Positions 6,170 to 8,377 of a DNA stretch of 8,377 bases are shown piece by piece. The position numbers and the translations under genes are program-made. Source of the DNA: Bacteroidota bacterium. GTDB lineage: Bacteria; Bacteroidota; Kryptoniia; Kryptoniales; JAKASW01. The first letter of the stretch is position 1, and every line of letters starts with the position of its first letter. The notes under the pieces are model-generated. The model was not told the origin of the DNA. It was given only the letters and a program-made list of their open reading frames with translations, and ran no database searches. The stretch lies in NCBI GenBank assembly GCA_021796055.1, contig JAJYOS010000247.1:1-8377 (forward strand), in the 5' to 3' direction.

Positions 6170-7456
6170 TCAGACGGCTGTGCCGTAGAGGTCATGTTCG
6201 TAAGACTCGTCGATGGCGACATCAACGAACTCCCCGATTTCAAGCGATTGGCCGGAGGTTATGATGACTTCCGAATCGATCTCGGGGGCGTCCTGGCTTG
6301 TTCTGCCCACGTAGTTCTCCTCGTCCTTTCTGTCCACAATAACCTTCTGTGTAGTGCCGACCTTCTTTGCGTTCAATTCCATTATTATGTTTCGCTGCGC
6401 TTCCATTATGGCTGCATGCCGCCTTTCTTTCTCCTCTTGCGGGACCGGGTCTCCGAGTATTGCGGCGGTTGTGCCTTCTTCGACTGAATAAGTGAACGCG
6501 CCGAGCCTGTCGAACTTGAACTCGTTTGTGAACTGCAATAGCTCTTCGAACTCCTTCTCATCTTCGCCGGGATATCCCACGATCAACGTGGTCCGTATCG
6601 CGATGCCGGGCACTTTTTCCCGGATGCCGTATAGAAGCTCCTCGAGCCTGTGGCGGGTGATTCCACGGCGCATGGATTTCAGGACTTTGTCGGAAATATG
6701 CTGTATAGGGATGTCGATATATTTGGAAATTTTGGCGCCATTGCGCATCACTTCCAGAAGCTCTTCGGGAAACTTCGCGGGGTAGGCGTACATCAGGCGA
6801 ATCCATTCGATGCCATCGACCTTGTCAAGTTTCTCCATCAGCGCCGGAAGCTCTCTCTTGCCGTGGATATCCAAACCATAATATGTGGTGTCCTGACCGA
6901 CAACTATCAACTCTTTTACCCCTTTCGAGGCGAGCAGTTCGGTCTCATGAATGATCTCGTCGGACTGTCTGGACACATGCTTCCCGCGCATCAGCGGTAT
7001 GGCGCAGAATGAGCAGGGGTTGTCGCACCCTTCGGAGATCTTCAGGTAAGCATAGTGAGACGGTGTCGTGAGGACCCGGTCGCCGACCATGTCATATTTA
7101 TATTCGGCCTGCAATTCGTTCAGGACACTCTTCAGGTCATTGGTACCGAAGAAGGCATCTACCTCCTTCAAGCCTTCCTGAAGCTCCTTCTTGTATCTCT
7201 CGACAAGACACCCCGTAACAACGACTTTCTTCAGCGTCCCCGATTTTTTCTGTTCGGCGATCTGGAGTATCGTTTCCACGGATTCCTGCTTAGCTGCGTC
7301 GATGAAACCGCATGTGTTGACCACTGCGACGTCGGCTCCTTCGGGTGTCTCCGACAGGATGTAGCCGTTTGCTTTCAGCTGAGCAGCCAGCACCTCGCTA
7401 TCTACCTGGTTCTTGGGGCATCCGAGGGTGATCATATGGACCTTCTTTTGGCGCAT
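6170..7456 (-). CDS. rimO: Ribosomal protein S12 methylthiotransferase RimO
   Basis: RimO is a radical-SAM enzyme with two [4Fe-4S] clusters that adds a methylthio group to a conserved aspartate of ribosomal protein S12 in the cytoplasm. All three domains are present in the 428-residue product. The N-terminal methylthiotransferase domain has cluster cysteines C13 (TLGCPKNQVDSE), C49 (VNTCGF) and C83 (TGCLVERY). The radical-SAM core has C144, C148 and C151 in CDNPCSFC. A C-terminal TRAM domain spans about 364-425. The LGCPKNQVDSE and YGLDIHGK segments and QHISDKVLKSMRRG (252-265) are characteristic of RimO rather than MiaB. The ATG at 7456 has only a weak upstream AAAGG at long spacing (11 nt), but no other start fits the conserved N-terminus. 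It is the first gene of the operon with the GWxTD and GH57 genes, so its promoter should lie in 7457-7920. Length is normal and nothing is missing. Confidence 0.97.
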   Translation of the reverse strand: MRQKKVHMITLGCPKNQVDSEVLAAQLKANGYILSETPEGADVAVVNTCGFIDAAKQESVETILQIAEQKKSGTLKKVVVTGCLVERYKKELQEGLKEVDAFFGTNDLKSVLNELQAEYKYDMVGDRVLTTPSHYAYLKISEGCDNPCSFCAIPLMRGKHVSRQSDEIIHETELLASKGVKELIVVGQDTTYYGLDIHGKRELPALMEKLDKVDGIEWIRLMYAYPAKFPEELLEVMRNGAKISKYIDIPIQHISDKVLKSMRRGITRHRLEELLYGIREKVPGIAIRTTLIVGYPGEDEKEFEELLQFTNEFKFDRLGAFTYSVEEGTTAAILGDPVPQEEKERRHAAIMEAQRNIIMELNAKKVGTTQKVIVDRKDEENYVGRTSQDAPEIDSEVIITSGQSLEIGEFVDVAIDESYEHDLYGTAV

Positions 7457-7792
7457 GCCACAATTTACCTTTGTCGGTACTCCTATTCAATGAGTGGGGG
7501 CGGCCCGGGGCAAATAAACTCAGCCTGAAGATTGGGCCGGACTTCAAAACCTGCATGACGGAAAGAGGAGAGAGAATAGGTGCTGGAATCCCATTTTCGA
7601 CCGAACCAAGAAAGCCGGATTCGAGGGGGAAGTTCTGCTCGGCAACATCGTAAATATCTCCTCGGATAACATTTCTTTTCCATCGCCTACACGGATCATC
7701 GGGGAAGTTGTCAGCATCAGATGCCCGTGATCCTGTTTCGAGAAATCGCCCTTCAAATCGAGAAGAGTTTCATTCAAGCGGCGTGCATGGTA

Positions 7793-7821
7793 TTGATGTT
7801 ACGATTCGGCAAATGTACATT
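7793..7821 (+). promoter_or_regulatory. Possible PhyH-gene promoter with overlapping palindrome
   Basis: TTGATG (7793-7798) and TACATT (7816-7821) are separated by exactly 17 bases, each matching four of six bases of the sigma-70 consensus. The second box, read as TACATTCG, is also near the Bacteroidota-style TAnnTTTG element with an upstream TTG. The perfect 10-bp palindrome AATGTACATT (7812-7821) covers the -10-like box and could be an operator. Matches are weak and may be chance; the leader to the ATG would be about 90 nt. Confidence 0.25.
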
Positions 7822-7906
7822 CGGAAGACCAACGAGATTTTTTACCGTACCGAACCATAAAAGAGGGCGCTACCTTGCCAGTCTGTTTTTATCCATGATC
7901 AAAAGA

Positions 7907-7911
7907 GGAGG
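7907..7911 (+). promoter_or_regulatory. Strong Shine-Dalgarno deciding the PhyH start
   Basis: GGAGG, inside AGAGGAGG, lies nine bases before the ATG at 7921. It is the best ribosome binding site in the window and fixes that start even though the gene runs off the window edge. Confidence 0.85.
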
Positions 7912-7920
7912 ACCACAGTT

Positions 7921-8377
7921 ATGCAAAAGAGACGTCTCACTCCGGAGCAGGTGAGCTTTTATAATGACAACGGCTACCTGATTGGCCTGCCCGCCGTGTT
8001 CACCCCGGATCAGGTAGAGGGTCTGAATGCCGGATTAATCGAGCTTCTTAGGCTCCTGCATCCCGGGGAAGATCCGAAGGAGATCAGAGAATGGCACGAA
8101 TCGAGTAAATTTCTTTACGACATTTGTATGAATGACGCGATACTCGACTATGTCGAGAGTCTTTTGGGTCCAGACTTTTTCATGTGGGGATCTAATTTTT
8201 TCATCAAAGAGCCGCGTTCAAAATCGACTGTCGGCTGGCATCAGGATGCTTACTACTGGCCCCTCTTCCCACAGGACTCCGTCACGGCATGGATAGCCTT
8301 CCTGGACAGTGACGAGAAAAATGGCGCGATGAAGGTTATACCGGGTTCACATAAGGTGGGAATTTTGAAGCATCAGC
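7921..8377 (+). CDS. Phytanoyl-CoA dioxygenase (PhyH) family protein, 3' partial
   Basis: The 152 visible codons read without interruption to the window end and encode the N-terminal half of a PhyH-type Fe(II)/2-oxoglutarate oxygenase. An N-terminal helix with LTPEQVSFYNDNGYL (6-20) is the usual family opening. GWHQDAYYW (105-113) supplies the first two iron ligands, H107 and D109. NGAMKVIPGSHKVG (134-147) is the conserved loop and strand before the distal histidine. The second iron-binding histidine and the 2-oxoglutarate-binding arginine would lie past the window, so catalytic competence cannot be confirmed. Family members hydroxylate many small substrates (lipids, ectoine, antibiotic precursors, phosphonates), and the specificity here is unknown. 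It has its own strong ribosome binding site and is transcribed away from rimO, so it probably starts a separate transcript. Full family length is usually about 250-300 residues. Confidence 0.88.
   Translation, partial: MQKRRLTPEQVSFYNDNGYLIGLPAVFTPDQVEGLNAGLIELLRLLHPGEDPKEIREWHESSKFLYDICMNDAILDYVESLLGPDFFMWGSNFFIKEPRSKSTVGWHQDAYYWPLFPQDSVTAWIAFLDSDEKNGAMKVIPGSHKVGILKHQ

Larger units (their letters stand above)
7457..7920. other. Divergent intergenic region without a confident gene
   Basis: This 464-nt stretch separates rimO (minus) from the PhyH gene (plus) and must hold promoters for both. No ORF in it combines a good start, a ribosome binding site and a recognisable product. Contents seen: a GC-rich block CCCGGGG with flanking G-runs (about 7495-7510); a stop-free plus frame 7518-7730 lacking a normal start; a 29-codon plus-strand ORF 7580-7669 with a GTG start and a GAGGAG nine to ten bases upstream; a minus-strand ORF 7777-7544 without a Shine-Dalgarno; and a palindrome plus promoter-like boxes at 7793-7821. 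The overlapping open frames may be remnants of a decayed gene or chance. Confidence 0.5.

Noticed and set aside
7055..7528. 157-codon plus-strand ORF antisense to rimO
   Set aside because: It lies almost wholly opposite conserved RimO coding sequence, including catalytic cysteines.
7580..7669. 29-codon ORF with GTG start and a GAGGAG upstream
   Set aside because: The spacing is acceptable, but the peptide is short, basic and unrecognised, and purine-rich stretches like this arise by chance; noted only within the intergenic entry.
7721..7954. 77-codon plus-strand ORF before the PhyH gene
   Set aside because: It has no Shine-Dalgarno, runs out of frame into the PhyH gene and has no recognisable product.
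1..8377. CRISPR array, tRNA, rRNA, insertion sequence or prophage signal
   Set aside because: No spaced direct repeats, cloverleaf-like sequence, transposase or phage motif was seen on either strand.

Overview
The window reads as a piece of chromosome from a bacterium of the Fibrobacterota-Chlorobiota-Bacteroidota (FCB) superphylum or a close relative. This is inference. It rests on a GWxTD-type exported protein, a bacterial inositol-3-phosphate synthase, a cytoplasmic GH57 glucan enzyme and a PhyH-family oxygenase lying together in DNA of roughly even base composition. No 16S or other phylogenetic marker is present. I see no tRNA, rRNA, CRISPR array, insertion sequence or phage gene.

Layout: (1) Plus strand, 1-2773, a tight three-gene cluster: inositol-3-phosphate synthase (5' end cut off by the window), an ECF-type sigma-70 factor starting 6 nt after it, and an exported beta-repeat ('toastrack'/LiaF-like) protein. 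A perfect 8-bp inverted repeat lies in the short gap between the sigma gene and the exported-protein gene. (2) Minus strand, 7456 down to 2770, a compact operon transcribed rimO, then a GWxTD-domain exported protein, then a GH57 enzyme. Its junctions are an 11-nt gap carrying a Shine-Dalgarno that shares a base with the rimO stop, and a 4-nt GTGA stop/start overlap. The last minus-strand gene and the last plus-strand gene converge so closely that their stop codons overlap (2770-2773). (3) 7457-7920, a 464-nt divergent intergenic region with no confident gene. It holds a weak promoter-like element, a 10-bp palindrome, and stop-free stretches that may be remnants of a decayed gene. (4) Plus strand from 7921, a PhyH-family dioxygenase with a strong ribosome binding site, cut off by the window end.

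How the genes may work together: the plus-strand cluster could link inositol-lipid or inositol-solute synthesis to an envelope-facing sigma-factor regulon, with the exported toastrack protein as a target or sensor; no anti-sigma gene is adjacent. The minus-strand operon combines a ribosomal-protein S12 modification enzyme, an exported protein of unknown role and cytoplasmic alpha-glucan metabolism, so co-expression is clearer than any shared pathway. I found no convincing evidence of a wholly new system. The most notable points are the sigma/toastrack pair without an anti-sigma gene, the hairpin between them, and the rimO-GWxTD-GH57 operon.
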